The position numbers were made by a program, and so were the translations under genes. Below are positions 11,036 through 23,039 of a DNA stretch of 64,000 nucleotides, in pieces (position 1 is the stretch's first letter; every line of letters starts with the position of its first letter). The notes beneath the pieces are model-generated. The model saw nothing but the letters and a program-made list of their open reading frames with translations. It was not told the DNA's origin and searched no databases. The stretch is from Zeugodacus cucurbitae (lineage: Eukaryota; Arthropoda; Insecta; Diptera; Tephritidae): NCBI RefSeq assembly GCF_028554725.1, contig NC_071671.1, positions 18,227,501 to 18,291,500 of the forward strand, written 5' to 3'.

Positions 11036-12860
11036 GGGTCTCATGCATAAAAACGAGTAAAAGCGCTGAGTTGAGGCATGTGAGCAATTGCTCGGAAGTC
11101 GAGTTCGATCGTATGCATAAAAATGAGTTCAAACCAATTGCAATTACTTGAGCAAAGGGAGATCAAACATCTAATGTTATAGAAGTGCAAACGTGTCGTC
11201 AAGTGAAAGAAAAGTAGAAGTAGGATCAAATAATAATAATAAAATAGAAATTTACGACATTTCTAAATTTTTAGTAGAAAAACTAAAACAAAATAAATAT
11301 TTGCCAGAAAAGGGTCAATTACCAAGCATTAAAAATAAAAGAAACATACACTAGAAACATGTGTAAAAGAAATTGAGCATAAATTGGGCATTCAATTAAC
11401 GGGGAAAGCACTAAGTTCGGGTGTAACCGAACAGTTTATACTCTCTAAATTGCGATTAATCATTTACTTTTATTACTATAATACACAATTTGACCCACAT
11501 ATTCGTCATATACATATATGGTATAAAGTACATTGAAAGTTGGAAACCTTAATATTAGGTACATGAAACCCATTTTTGTCACGGAGACATATTATTAGAA
11601 GAAAAATATTCCCTATAAATTTTAAACTTATGGTCCAATTTCGGTTTTTAGAAGGGCGATGCCACACTATAAATGCAGTATTTGCGCAAAGTTCTCTATA
11701 TATTGTAAAGTAAACGATTCAGATTGACGTCGCAGTTCTGGTATATAGAAAGTAGGCGTTGTTGTGAACCGATTTGGCCTATTTTCACAACATATTATTG
11801 GAATGTCAGGAAATTATTATGAACCGGATTTCATTGAAATTGGTGGATTAGTTTCTGTGATATGGTTTTGGACCCATAAGTGGGAGGAGCAAATTTAAAA
11901 TTTTGTATACCAATTTGAGTGCAGCATTTATGCACCATCATTATAATGAAGTTGTAGTAATGATTACAGGTTTCTGGTATTTTCCCTTACTGAATTAAAG
12001 CATTTTTAATAGTTTTCAATATAACCTTTGTATGGGAGGTGGGTGTGGTTATAATCCGATTAAAAGAAATGGTTTTAGAAAGTTTGGTTGATATAACTTT
12101 AGTAGTTTACGAGATATGTAAAAAATTACATCCAAATATGCCCCTTTACAGTGCGATACTTTGTACCTAATTTTACTTTCATAGCTTTATTTATGGCTTA
12201 GGTATGGCACTTTTTGCCTTTTTGGGTTCCGCCATTTTGTGGACGTGGCAGTGGTCCGATTTAGCCCATTTTCGAAAACAACCTTCCTATGGTGCCAAGA
12301 AATAAGTGTGCCAAGTTTCATCAAGATATGTGACTATTTTTACTCAAGTTAGTACTCAAGGACGGACAGACAGGCCGATATCCGGATTTGAACTCTATTC
12401 GTCACCCTGATCACTTTGGTATAAATAAAACTTTATATCTAACTCGTTTAGTTTGTGAACAAAACTATTATACTCTGGTAGCAACTTTGTGGTTATACCA
12501 TTTTGGAATCCAGAATCTGCACAAAATATTAAATATAGTCAAATTTTATCGATGTTGCTGAGGGCACCACTATGTGTTTCTTCTGACTCCTCAAAAACGC
12601 GACTCCGAGTGTACGCGAGTCAACAATAAGGCAGCCTCAACAAAATTTGAGCAAGAGCTCATAAAAGAAAGGAAAAGCTTGTTTTTATGCATATGAAAAT
12701 GAGCACTAGCTCATCGAACTTCGTTCAAACTGAGCAAGATGAGATCAAACGGAAGCAGCGAATAAAAGCAAACACATCAAATATTATTATGCATACGACA
12801 AGCAACTTTTACTCAAAAAATCGAGTCCGAGCTCAAGCTCACGTTTTATGCATGAGGCCC
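11036..12860. mobile_element. TIR element (PIF/Harbinger-like?) with nested repeat
   Basis: The left tip reads GGGTCTCATGCATAAAAACG and the right tip is the complement of GGGCCTCATGCATAAAACG. The trinucleotide ATT flanks both (11033-11035 and 12861-12863). A second, subterminal repeat with GTATGCATAA follows at 11110-11121 and, as the complement, at 12788-12797. GGG/GGC tips and a 3-bp target duplication fit PIF/Harbinger elements, although their usual target is TWA, so the class is tentative. The interior is mostly another repeat (11405-12492). The short frame at about 11226-11325 (YDISKFLVEKLKQNKYLP) may be a relic of an accessory ORF. Confidence 0.6.
11405..12492 (-). repeat. Interspersed ~1-kb repeat, copy B (nested)
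   Basis: Reverse-oriented copy of the family at 4525-5552. The order on + is CTAAGTTCGGGTGTAACCGA, TATACTCTC, GACCCACATATTCGTCATAT, GGTATATAGAAAGTAGGCG, a GGACGGACAGACAGGCCGAT block, ATATCCGGATTTGAACTCTA, TATATCTAACTCGTTTAG and TATTATACTCTGGTAGCAAC. It lies wholly inside the inverted-repeat element 11036-12860, so it inserted later than that element. Confidence 0.75.
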
Positions 12861-12949
12861 ATTTTCCACAAAGATCATAAAATATTATTTGAACTGCCAA
12901 GGTCATCCAAATTTCCTATTGGGTACTTATCAGCCATTAAGCATTTAGT

Positions 12950-13450
12950 ATGTATATATATAAATATACAATACAATATGTAAGCGCATACTTGAGCAGT
13001 ATCAGTTTTCTTCTGTCACTAATTTTTTCGCCGCTAAATATTTTTTTACTGTTTGTAGTGATCAGAACGCTAAAATTTTGGAAGGATTCATTGACCTCAA
13101 ACAATGAAGAGTCCGAAAAAAAGTTTGTGTGTGTATGTTATTTTTCAATGATCTTAAAGAACGCAGGCATTAGAAAAGGATTTACATTTTTTGTCTATTA
13201 TATTGAATTGATTTTTGTGGTTATATTAAAAAAGTTAAATATGTGCAGCTGCATTTTTTTCATAAATTACTGTTATAAATTTACATTGCATTGCTTTTTA
13301 CCTGTCTTAATATCTGAGGGTTTGATAGGCGATGTTATCTCTTTCGAATATCTGATTGAGCAGCTACTAATCTACTTAGTTCGGCAGGTGTCTGTACTCA
13401 GCTCGGCTGTTTTCGGTTTTTTTGAAAGTCTCGCAGTAGTCTACTCCTAA
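12950..13450 (+). other. Hydrophobic 166-codon open frame, unrecognised
   Basis: One of the longer open frames in the window. The product would be rich in Phe, Ile, Leu, Val and Cys with several possible membrane-spanning segments. T-rich DNA produces this composition by default, there is no recognisable family motif, no splice-site context and the first residues come from a TATATA repeat. A decayed insect chemoreceptor exon was considered but no diagnostic motif is visible. Most likely a chance frame. Confidence 0.12.
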
Positions 13451-13877
13451 TCACCAAAGTTCCAAAAGTTATCTATGTATCACTTATGAATAATAAGCAG
13501 AATTTGTTAACTTTCTTCGTACCCCAGCCAAATAATTATATGTGCATTTCTGCTTTTGTATATATTTCTTATTCATTGTTATTTTTTGGATTTCGGTAAA
13601 TGAAGCATAAAAGGTTGATAGGTTACCGTTACTATGCAACGAAAATTGTTTCATACTTTTCTCGTTCGTTGTACAGTTACATTAAGAATGTGCTTGTGAA
13701 TTGGGTATTGCATAGTAAATATTTATATGTGCAAAATCAGTTTAGCGGATATTTCTTACTGATAGTGTTGCAGCAAAAACTTTTTTTGCTAAAATTTGTT
13801 TACGAAATTATTGTAGGTGCATTAACTTAATGAATTATTAAACATTTTATTACATTTATTTAACTTTAAAACCTAAA
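13451..13877. other. AT-rich spacer
   Basis: No recognised feature. A 76-codon frame at 13600-13830 has the same T-rich, hydrophobic bias and no motif. The left end of the Tc1-like element that follows must lie here, but its inverted repeat was not identified. Confidence 0.35.
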
Positions 13878-14813
13878 ATGTATCGTGGTACTAGTTTATC
13901 AGCCGAGGAACAAGTAATAATCAGAGGAATGCATGAAAGCGGTTCTAAAATGACTCTAGACCAAAGTGACATCGGAACTGTATCTCAAAATTTCTTAAAA
14001 ACCCCCCTTATGATATAGTGCGACGCAGCGGACGAAAAACAACATTGATGAGCGGTGCGAAAGGATGATTCGACAGCTAGTAGTATCAATCAATAATCAC
14101 AATAAATATAATTTATCCAATTATACATAAAAATCAGTTTCTGAAACACACCTCCATGGCACCTAAACCAACGCTAAAGAAAGACACAATAAAGTACATT
14201 TGAGGTTTGCAAATAAATAAATACCAATTCTGTGCCGATGAGTGATAGAATACAGTCTTTAGTGACGAAAAAAAATTAAATTTGGTCGGCCCAGGTCATT
14301 GCAAGAAATATTGAAGAGATTCGCACCAGGAACGACGGTCCTACTACAAGCGATGTTTTGGAATCGGTACCTTGATTTCATGGGCTGCATTTTGCTGCTG
14401 TGGAAAGCTATCTACATGTTTTATATTCACTCAAATGAATGCTAATATCAATGTAGATCTTTTGGACAGCGAGTTAATGAAATTTGCTGGCAATATTTAT
14501 GGCATATAACTGGACATATCGAAAGTATAACGCTTCAATCCACATTCAGAACATCTTTAACGACCGGAAAATTCCGGTATTACAATGTGCAGCATTGAGT
14601 TCGAACCTAAAGCCTATTGAGGATCTCTGGGGGAACCTATCGGCTCCTGTTTTCCAAAACGGAAATCAGTTTGAGACAGTACGTCACCTTAAATTAGCCA
14701 TAAAGCAAGAATTTGTCAATATTTATATAACTATTCCACAGTCAGTAGTTAATTCTCTGATTAAGCGGCTTAATTTAGTTTTAAAATATAAGGACAATTC
14801 TATTGACTATTAA
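13878..14813 (+). pseudogene. Decayed Tc1-like transposase
   Basis: Starts MYRGTSLSAEEQVIIRGMHE (13878-13937), a Tc1-type helix-turn-helix entry. The middle is broken by stops and frameshifts. The first catalytic Asp is still readable in another frame as VFSDEKKLNLVGP (about 14250-14288). The last 109 codons (14484-14813) are open and carry NASIHIQNIF, SSNLKPIEDLWGNL and LKLAIKQEF, the regions of the second and third catalytic residues. The second Asp of the DNASIH motif is Tyr here. It is about the usual full length (~310 codons), so this is an old whole transposase gene, not a fragment. No inverted repeats were found. Confidence 0.85.
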
Positions 14814-15102
14814 AATAAACATTTCTTTCAGTTAAACTCAATTGTATAGGCTTTACTGGTAAAAATAGTAAAATGCACATATAAATATTTACTATTAGCC
14901 TAAACTTCAATTCTGTTTTAGTGTTTAAAAAAGGTTTGGAAATTTGTTAATTTTTTGTTTTTTATATCGTATACATTAATAATAACAAACCTGCATACTC
15001 TGAAATATTTTGCAATTTTGTAATCTTTAATTTTTTTTGCAATAAGTTCATGCACAAATAATTATTTGACTGAGGTATGTTACTCTGTCGCAACATGATT
15101 TT
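14814..15102. other. AT-rich spacer
   Basis: Nothing recognised. It may contain the right end of the Tc1-like copy. Confidence 0.35.
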
Positions 15103-15356
15103 GGGTAGATCTATTTTATCATCGACAGAAGTGTTTAAAAGACTGAAGTTTTTAATGATGTGCCTTGAGATCTCAAAAAAAAGTCAGGCCAATGTTTTTG
15201 GAAATGCCGTCTCACGAAATCAAATATTAGGGTAGATCTACTTTATCATCGACAGAAGTGTTTAAAAGACTGAAGTTTTTAATGATGTGCCTTGAGATCT
15301 CAAAAAAAAGTCAGGCCAATGTTTTTGGAAATGCCGTCTCACGAAATCAAATATTA
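15103..15356. repeat. Tandem duplication of a 127-bp unit
   Basis: Unit 1 is 15103-15229 and unit 2 is 15230-15356. Both run from GGGTAGATCTA to ATCAAATATTA. The only difference I see is T versus C about 12 bases into the unit (CTATTTTATC, CTACTTTATC). Such identity means a recent duplication or an assembly artefact. The DNA is not recognisably coding. Confidence 0.92.
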
Positions 15357-17784
15357 TCCCGTCTCTTTATTCTGTGGAGGCAAATCCACATAATATTCCT
15401 GGGCTCGAAAAATGAACCCGAAATTCATCATCTCGGCGAAATCTATCTTTTTAAATCATGTTTATATTGTTTCAAAGAAATTATAAAAAAAAATTAATGT
15501 CCTTCCAGGGTTCCAAAAACAAACATGAAACAGATAATATTTGCATTATAGTTTGTCACAATCGGATTTGAGATCAATGATGTCAGTCTCTGGATACCTA
15601 CTTATTTCTGTTTGTATATTTATTGTGTAGGTGTCAAATAAAAAAAATTAGATAAATATGTCTCTGTAAACAATTATTCGACAAAGATTAAGAAAACAAA
15701 ATTACGACCTTTTCTAATCTATCACAACTGATAACTATTACAATGGATATGAAATGAGTCTAACTGATCGAATAAATGATTTATTGCAACACATCACACA
15801 TAAACAGTTGACAATATGTCAGAAACGTCAGCAAAGTGTCGCTGGAAGAAGTGAGACACATGCCTACTATCTGTAGTAAAGGTACATTTCGTCTATATGA
15901 ATAAGTGTCATTTATAACCATCAACCTCCCAAAACAGCTGGATTCACAAAGGTTATAAAATTTGTCTGAATAATTGGTTGATGAAATACTTTTATTAAAT
16001 GGATGATGAAAATGCAACAGAAATTAAAAAGTAAACTTCTTCAGAATTAAGGACAACGTTTGGTAAAATTTGTTCTTTTTTGTGAGTGAATAGAATAACG
16101 CTTAACTCGATTAATTGCTCTGATATTTATTTTTCACGATACATCACTACATTTTAAGATCGAATTTTCGTTGTTGGTTCATATTAATTTTGTTATTTAA
16201 GCGAGTACCCTTTTGTCATACTCTAACAATCGGAACGACAATATGAACCTATCAACGAAAACATTTTCCTCCATTACATTTATAAACTCTTCGTTATTTA
16301 AACCACAGTTTTACTATTTCTTAATCCTATTTTACTTTAAAAGGAATAGTTGCAGGGAAGATGGTCCTAATTGGGAGTTTTTGGTTTTCGATTTCCGTCA
16401 AATCTATCCTTTCTAAGGCAATGTCGAACATATTTGGTTTTTCTTAGAAACATTTAGATGACTCTATAACTCTAAACAATTTGTGGACGGGTCCACAATG
16501 GTGCATCAGTCGTTTTCATTTTTGTTTTTCTTTTTTGTTAACAAGAAACATGCTCAATTTGCTCCGCTAGCCTCTGGTGTAATCCTTATGAGTTTCTCAG
16601 AGCCCTCACTATCTCTTTCCCTCTCTTCAAATCATTGTTCACACTTAACTCTGTCTAGATTAGGATTTGTTAACAATTGTGGTTCTAAGTAAGGTTTCGA
16701 GACTATTTTTGATTTTTTGCGGCTTCCAAGTTAGACTATATTGACGAAATTCCGAAGTCATGATTGCTGTTATAAGAAAACAAATTTAAATTCAGTGTTA
16801 AAGTTTTTACAAAATCTTCGGATTCTGCTTTCGTATAAATTTCCAATTGTAGTCTTTCAGAATTAGTATGTCATTCTGTCATCTCGAAAATTAAAAATAT
16901 ATCCTAAACTTTGACGTACGAGTACTTTAAAAGAACTAGATTTATTATTTGGTAGAAAGAATACCTTCTTTGTATAAATGAGACACTTTCAAGTCATCGA
17001 TGGGATTATTGTACTTAAGAAAGACTCTGGATGTGTTCGCTCCATTAGTCCAATTTCAATTACACTGGACCGCTTGGGATCGTCTTAACTGATTAATTAA
17101 GACAACTATATCCAGATGGTCTAATATAAAGTTCATTGAACCAAACGACTTGGTAACGGTGTTCTATTTGAAAAGAGATCTGCTTTCCCGACATTTAACT
17201 ACCGTAGACATGTTAGAAGACTTAAGAAATAATATTTTATATGGAATATGTATTGCATTGTCAATGCTTTTTATATTTTTAACCTCAAAATTTATAAAAT
17301 TAAACTCATCAGAACTTGGGAATGGCTTAAAAGAAGTGTGAATGTCTTAATTTGACAGAGTAGATCTATTTTCATCAAAATACTTCAGAAAAAATGTATT
17401 GAGGTATAAAACAAAAAGAAAATAAGATAATTTTTACGAAATCAATAAGTGTGCAATAAGTACTATATATCGATTACAGTGCCATCTAGCGATTTGTTTA
17501 AAAGAATGATCAGTGGACTAAGGAATAACCAAAGAAATTCGAAATGGTTTTCAATGTAAAATTCAAAACCGTTAAATTAGGGTACATTGGATAAAACAAG
17601 ATATGCGATAAATAAAGGGCTGACGAGGTAGTATTAGAACCTATGTACATAGGAATTCATTGTCGATGTCGATGCGGGTAATCGCATTTTCCCAGCGTTA
17701 TGCATGACGGCCAAACAGCCAGAGGTTGACTCAACGGATTGGAAACACAACGGAAGAAAATTCTTCAAAAATTTCTCCTTGAAG
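15357..17784. other. Non-coding stretch, nothing recognised
   Basis: Small frames on both strands without motifs. A phrase at 17361-17376 (GTAGATCTATTTTCAT) weakly resembles the start of the 127-bp unit. No RNA gene, inverted repeat or domain was found. Confidence 0.4.
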
Positions 17785-17802
17785 ACACACACACACACAC
17801 AC
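17785..17802. repeat. (AC)9 microsatellite
   Basis: Uninterrupted AC dinucleotides. Confidence 0.95.
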
Positions 17803-19762
17803 TCGGGCAAAATAAAGAAGCAAAAAGAAATTATAAATAGAATTCAAATTCAGAAGAATACTTTTATTTTATTTTTCAAATTCCCGCTAACCGTGCGTTG
17901 AGTGCGTGCCTGCACAGCAATTTTCCAAATGAAATAGCGACGGACAGACAATGTCATTTGGTGCTTTGGAAGCGGAGCATTTTCACTTTTGTTGCTTATG
18001 CTTATGGCGCGACATAACACTTTTCGGTGCGGACAATTTAAAAAAGTCAACAACGTTGCCAACAGCGACAACGACAATGACAACCCGCGTTCTATTGGGT
18101 CATAAGCGCCAAAAGAAGCGCGCTGCCGAGGAGGTGGAAACACTCTGACAGGCAGTCAGTGAAGGCTCAAATTGCAACAGACAGACACAATTTGCTCTTT
18201 GCTGCTTTTGTTGTTGTCTTTTTTCTTCTTTTTTTTTGATTTTTCCATTCTAAATGGTTGGTTGAAAATTGTGTAGGTGGTGTTGCATGACACCGTTAAA
18301 CGTTTGGAAGTGACGCATGAAAATGTAAATTGTTTTTATTGGGTTATTTAGCAATACATAAATAGTTTTCTTGTAAATGTTTTTAATATTTTATTTTTTT
18401 TTTATTTTATTATCATTATTTTTTATCTTATTAATTTTTTGTTTTATTTTTTTAATTTTTTTAATTTTATTTTTTTAATTTTTGGTAATATTTTTTTTTC
18501 AATATTTTTGGTTTATTTCGAGCACAATAATCTACAAAAAATTTTTTTAATATCTCTTCGTTCATTTTAATTTCTTTTGAGTGTTTTTCTTCACATTTTT
18601 GCTGCCGTTTCATTCTTTGCTTCCAAAATTCGTTTCTTGCCTCATATACATGTCAAAGTTGTGCTGAAAAAGCAATGAATTTTGTTAATTTATAGCATTA
18701 TTAGTGACACTCAACATTTTTTAAACAATACAAAAATTTGAAATTTTAATCATAAAATTCGGTGGAAAAAGCACAAAAATTTATATATTTTTTAATTTCT
18801 TTTTGATATTGTTTTTTATTTTTAAACTCCCTATCTGATATACATATATATATTTTTTTGAATAAAACTGCTTTCTTCTTTCATTAGCAACTACTTAAAT
18901 GCAAATCTTTTCGAAATAATTATGGCAATATTTTATTTTTAGTTATAATTTATTTCGTCACGTTAGGTTGGTATAATTTCTTGCGTCTGCAGGTTTTGTT
19001 GTTTTTACAGTTGCTTTAGAAACTATTTTTTTGAAAATGATTGCTGCTTTCTTCATTTTCTTAAGTGTTCACTAAGCTATTTTATCGATAAAATAGTCCT
19101 ACGTCGAATTAGTAGCTAGGTGATATAACAGAGGAATTTATACTAGATCTTATGTACTGATTATTATCTCAGAAAACTCTCTACAGTTATGTAAAGCTGG
19201 TTTCAGAGTTTTATAAAATCAACTATAGTGATGCTTTAACGTGAAACCCTCTTCTAATACTATAAAAGATATTTTCAAATTGGATCCTAAACAATTGAAT
19301 AAGAACCACCCAGCGAAGGTCATTTTAAATTTATAAAAGAAGGAACTGGATATATTATCCTTCATGAACAAAGAGGTGTTCAGCCAAAGAAAGCATCGAC
19401 TCAACATGATACCTCTTTTATGTATGACGCACATACTTCGTACAAGGCGAGTAATATCTTCAAGGTTTCGGAAAACAAGTGTATGATCCAGTCACCCGTA
19501 TCCCTTTCATCTTAAAATTCACGGTAAAGGCCATGTTTCCGGAGTATATTTGGCGATAGTATGTCTAAAATAAGTAACATCATTTGCATACGTTCAAATT
19601 AATTGATCAATTAAAATTTTGATTGAGAAACCAGTTTTTGCCCTTCACACTGCACAGTGCTTCGGCTTGTATGAAGGTACGGTCATAAATACTTCCCGTT
19701 GAGATATCACTTTGAAATTTTCACTAAAAATCTAGAAAATTATTTTAAATATATAGTAAAAT
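17803..19762. other. Non-coding; moderately GC patch then T-rich DNA
   Basis: 17880-18180 is less AT-rich and has overlapping short frames on both strands without recognisable products. 18200-18800 is almost pure A/T with long T runs. 19599-19614 is a perfect 16-bp palindrome TTAATTGATCAATTAA. No gene recognised. Confidence 0.45.
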
Positions 19763-19801
19763 AATACTCTCTTTAGCAACATTTGTTGCGAGAGTATAAA
19801 A
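19763..19801. repeat. Hairpin boundary relic of the ~1-kb repeat family
   Basis: The text ATACTCTCTTTAGCAAC-ATT-TGTTGCGAGAGTAT folds on itself. The same arms (GTTGC-AAGAGAGTAT and GAGAGTATAAAA) mark the ends of repeat copies A and B. No body of the repeat follows, so this looks like a terminal relic only. Confidence 0.5.
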
Positions 19802-22800
19802 ACCCCCATCGGACTACTAGGTCCTATAGCTCCCATAGAACTGTAATTGCCATTATATGGCAATGATGCGCAAAAATAGTTCTCATGGTCATGGTCGGAG
19901 CGTCAAAAGGCTTTTCAGTAAGACTTTGTAAAAACATTTTAGAAAGCGATAAACAAGCTGAACATGATTTGTCGTTATAGTTTCCCTAATTCACCCCCCA
20001 TATTCCACCTATAGGAATAATATCATATAAAAAAATCATGTAGGAAAAAAGGAAATTATTAACCAATTTAGTACAGTTAATTTTTTCACTGCCATTCAAC
20101 AGCCATTCTAATTAGAACAAAAACTTATAATGCATCCTCTCGTAAACCGTACATAGATTGAAATAAAGATGGTTTATCCTTCTTTCCAACTTTTTTAGTC
20201 CAAATATAATGAGTTTGAACTTAAAAATAGTTAATTCAAAGGCCATTATTATTTTGACGATAACTTCTACATCTGCAAATTTCCGCACCTAACTTTAACA
20301 CTTTTATTGCCTTAAGACTCTGGCAAAGACAATGTAAAATAAATCTAACGGGGGATCGCGGGGGAACACAACTAAAACTTTATGGAAACTCATTGAAGAC
20401 GCAGAAAAAAGGTTAAAAAAATATGTGATATAAAACACTAATTTCACAAAAAATACAAATCAAGTTAGTCTTAATAAATTTCACAAGTTAAAATAAATAC
20501 CTTTAGCTTCAAAATCCATTAAAAATAATCTTGATTCGTTAACCTGAAAAATTTGAAGTTCGTTGTTGCTGCTAAATAAAAAAAATGTCTGATGTGCTTT
20601 AAAAAAATACAGTTGTTCATGCGTTTAACTCTATTTTTAGAAAGTACCGTTAGATTTTTGGGAAAACCCGGTTTGAAAATAAGAAGTTTGGACAATTTAG
20701 AGGCCATCGGTTTACATTTTGTCAAAAAATCGAGATATGGATTTTTTGATTTTTGGCCTACGGCGGAACCACTGTGCACTGCCGTTTCACTACTCGATAA
20801 CCGATCAGCTGTAATATGTTTTTGCTTTTCATAAGAAGTTGGTAAGTTTCATCAGTTGATTGCTATTTTAGCAGTGACATCTACCGTCGTGTCGCGTGAA
20901 TAACAACTCGCAGACAAGGAATGTATATATGTATGTATAATTACAAATACGGCCTTTGTCGCAGAGTTGCATTACATTTTTAAGTATATTAAAATTCAAT
21001 TAACTATTAATGTAGATTTTTCTTTTGAATCGATCTTAATCAGCGTTTTAATCGAGCAGAGGCCGGTTAATTGATCAATTAGCTCCTGTGTAAAAAGGCT
21101 ATAAGATTCCATGATCAAAAGCCTCTTCATATATGAGGTCATATCAAATCATTTGAGAATCTGTTTCTGTTTATACTTTCAATCCACTCCTTACTGTTCT
21201 ATCAGTTTTTAAGTGCGGCTCATTCAACTTAATTCAATAATTTAGTGCAATATCAAATTATTTGTTTCAAATTATCTGTAGTAAACCCGTATTTGCGCTC
21301 CACACTTGATCATTTCAACTATTTTGCCTAATTAAGGTGTTTGAAATAAAATTTGAGAATTTATGGCACTACCGTAAACCAGTTAGCACATGCCAAAAGC
21401 TGTTGGTGATGAGTTCATACCTTTCAAAAGTGAAAGAATGTGTGTCGTTGTGTATACAATCTTGTAGAATTTTTGTTTGATTTTACGATAATTTAGACAT
21501 AATTTCATTTTAAAAACACAGTAATTGGAAAATATAGTATTTTTTCGAATAATAACAAAAATAGTTTAATAAAGATGTAATCACCACTTATAGCGAACTG
21601 AATATGATATAAAATTTAAAAAGAGAAATGTCGGTTAAAACAAAATCGCTATTTACCATTAATATCTAACGAATCGTTTTCGCAATTTCTAGCGGAGCTA
21701 AATTTTTCTTTTGCTCCTTTGAAATAGCTTTAGAATGTACAGGACGCTTTCTCTTTGCTTGGTACCAACAATTATTTCTTTTTCATAGCATTTGGAAACA
21801 GCTGATCGGTTCATATGATGCCTTCCTTTCTGTGACCTCTGATTTTCTGACCTATATTATTTGTAATGTTCGTACAGTTGGTTGGTTGGTCTGGTTTGCG
21901 GAATCAATGTAAATCCAACATTCCGCGATCTTTCTTGGAATCCGGGATCGTCTTTGGTTTTGCATTCTCGAGTAGGATACATTTTTCAAAAACACACCGT
22001 ATCCTAGAGGTATCGGAGATCTCAATCTGAAGTGAAGTGAACACTTCCTAATCGATCAACTTTATATACACCTCTTCGTATAGAGCCGAACAGCAGTTAC
22101 ACGTTCCAGAATTGTTGGAATTAAGAAGGTCTGTAGATCAAGTTGATCCTGATATGACTCAACAATGTGTAAGGTTTCTCCATGTAAGTTCATGTAGTTC
22201 GCATTATGTCAAGTAAAATTAGTATGGACAAAGTTAAGAGGGTAATCAATGGCTTTGTAGTATAGAGTTAGTATTTTCCATGTCCTTTTGATAAACTGAG
22301 GCATTCTCTTCAAGAGATGCATTGGTGTTGTTTTAGAAAAGCGTATTTAATAAAGACATCGAGCTTTCATTCTGATCCAGGAAATGTTCGTCCATTTAGC
22401 TATGTATATATTAAAAATTTTCGGATGGTTCCAGCACTTAGGTCAACTGTGGAGATTAATAAATAATGAAGGTGGGAACAGATGTGGACCTTTGTCTAAA
22501 ATTGTAAAATAATCAGACCGATGGACGCTTGGGCAAGCCGTTCCCACGACAATCGGCTCCTTAACCGGAACGGATACGGATTTTTATTCAGCTAAGTCTT
22601 TCTCAAAATTATATGGAGATGCTTTCTACCGTTCAAAAAACAAATCATAAACAAATACCTTCATTTCCATCCCAAACATAAATTACGCTTCAAAAATTCC
22701 ACATCGTCACCACAATAGCCGCAAAGTGAGTTATTCAAATGCAAAGTTCATAAATCCAGTGCTCAATAATATATTTTCATAAACTTGCCTTCTCTCACAC

Positions 22801-23039
22801 ACAAATCCACATAACAACAGTGTGTGAACAATATCATCCTGGCAAATCTGCGATCTAGCTCCATCTGTACTCATCAGACCATAATAAATCACACAATTTG
22901 TCCCAAATTAGTTGGTACTGCCAATTGTATATTTGTATACAGGGATGTAAATACACCTGTGTGTCTATGTGCGTCTGTGTGACTTGTCGCCTTGGATTAC
23001 AATCGACCATTGTTTGAATATAGTCGTGCAGCTTTGCCA
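19802..23039. other. Non-coding stretch, nothing recognised
   Basis: AT-rich, with scattered short frames. 20592-20834 and its complement are open but carry no motif. A 14-bp palindrome TAATTGATCAATTA lies at 21068-21081. No transposon end or domain was recognised. Confidence 0.4.

Noticed and set aside
12950..13450. 166-codon hydrophobic frame as a possible chemoreceptor exon
   Set aside because: No family motif and no splice context; T-rich DNA gives hydrophobic products. Listed only as an unrecognised frame.
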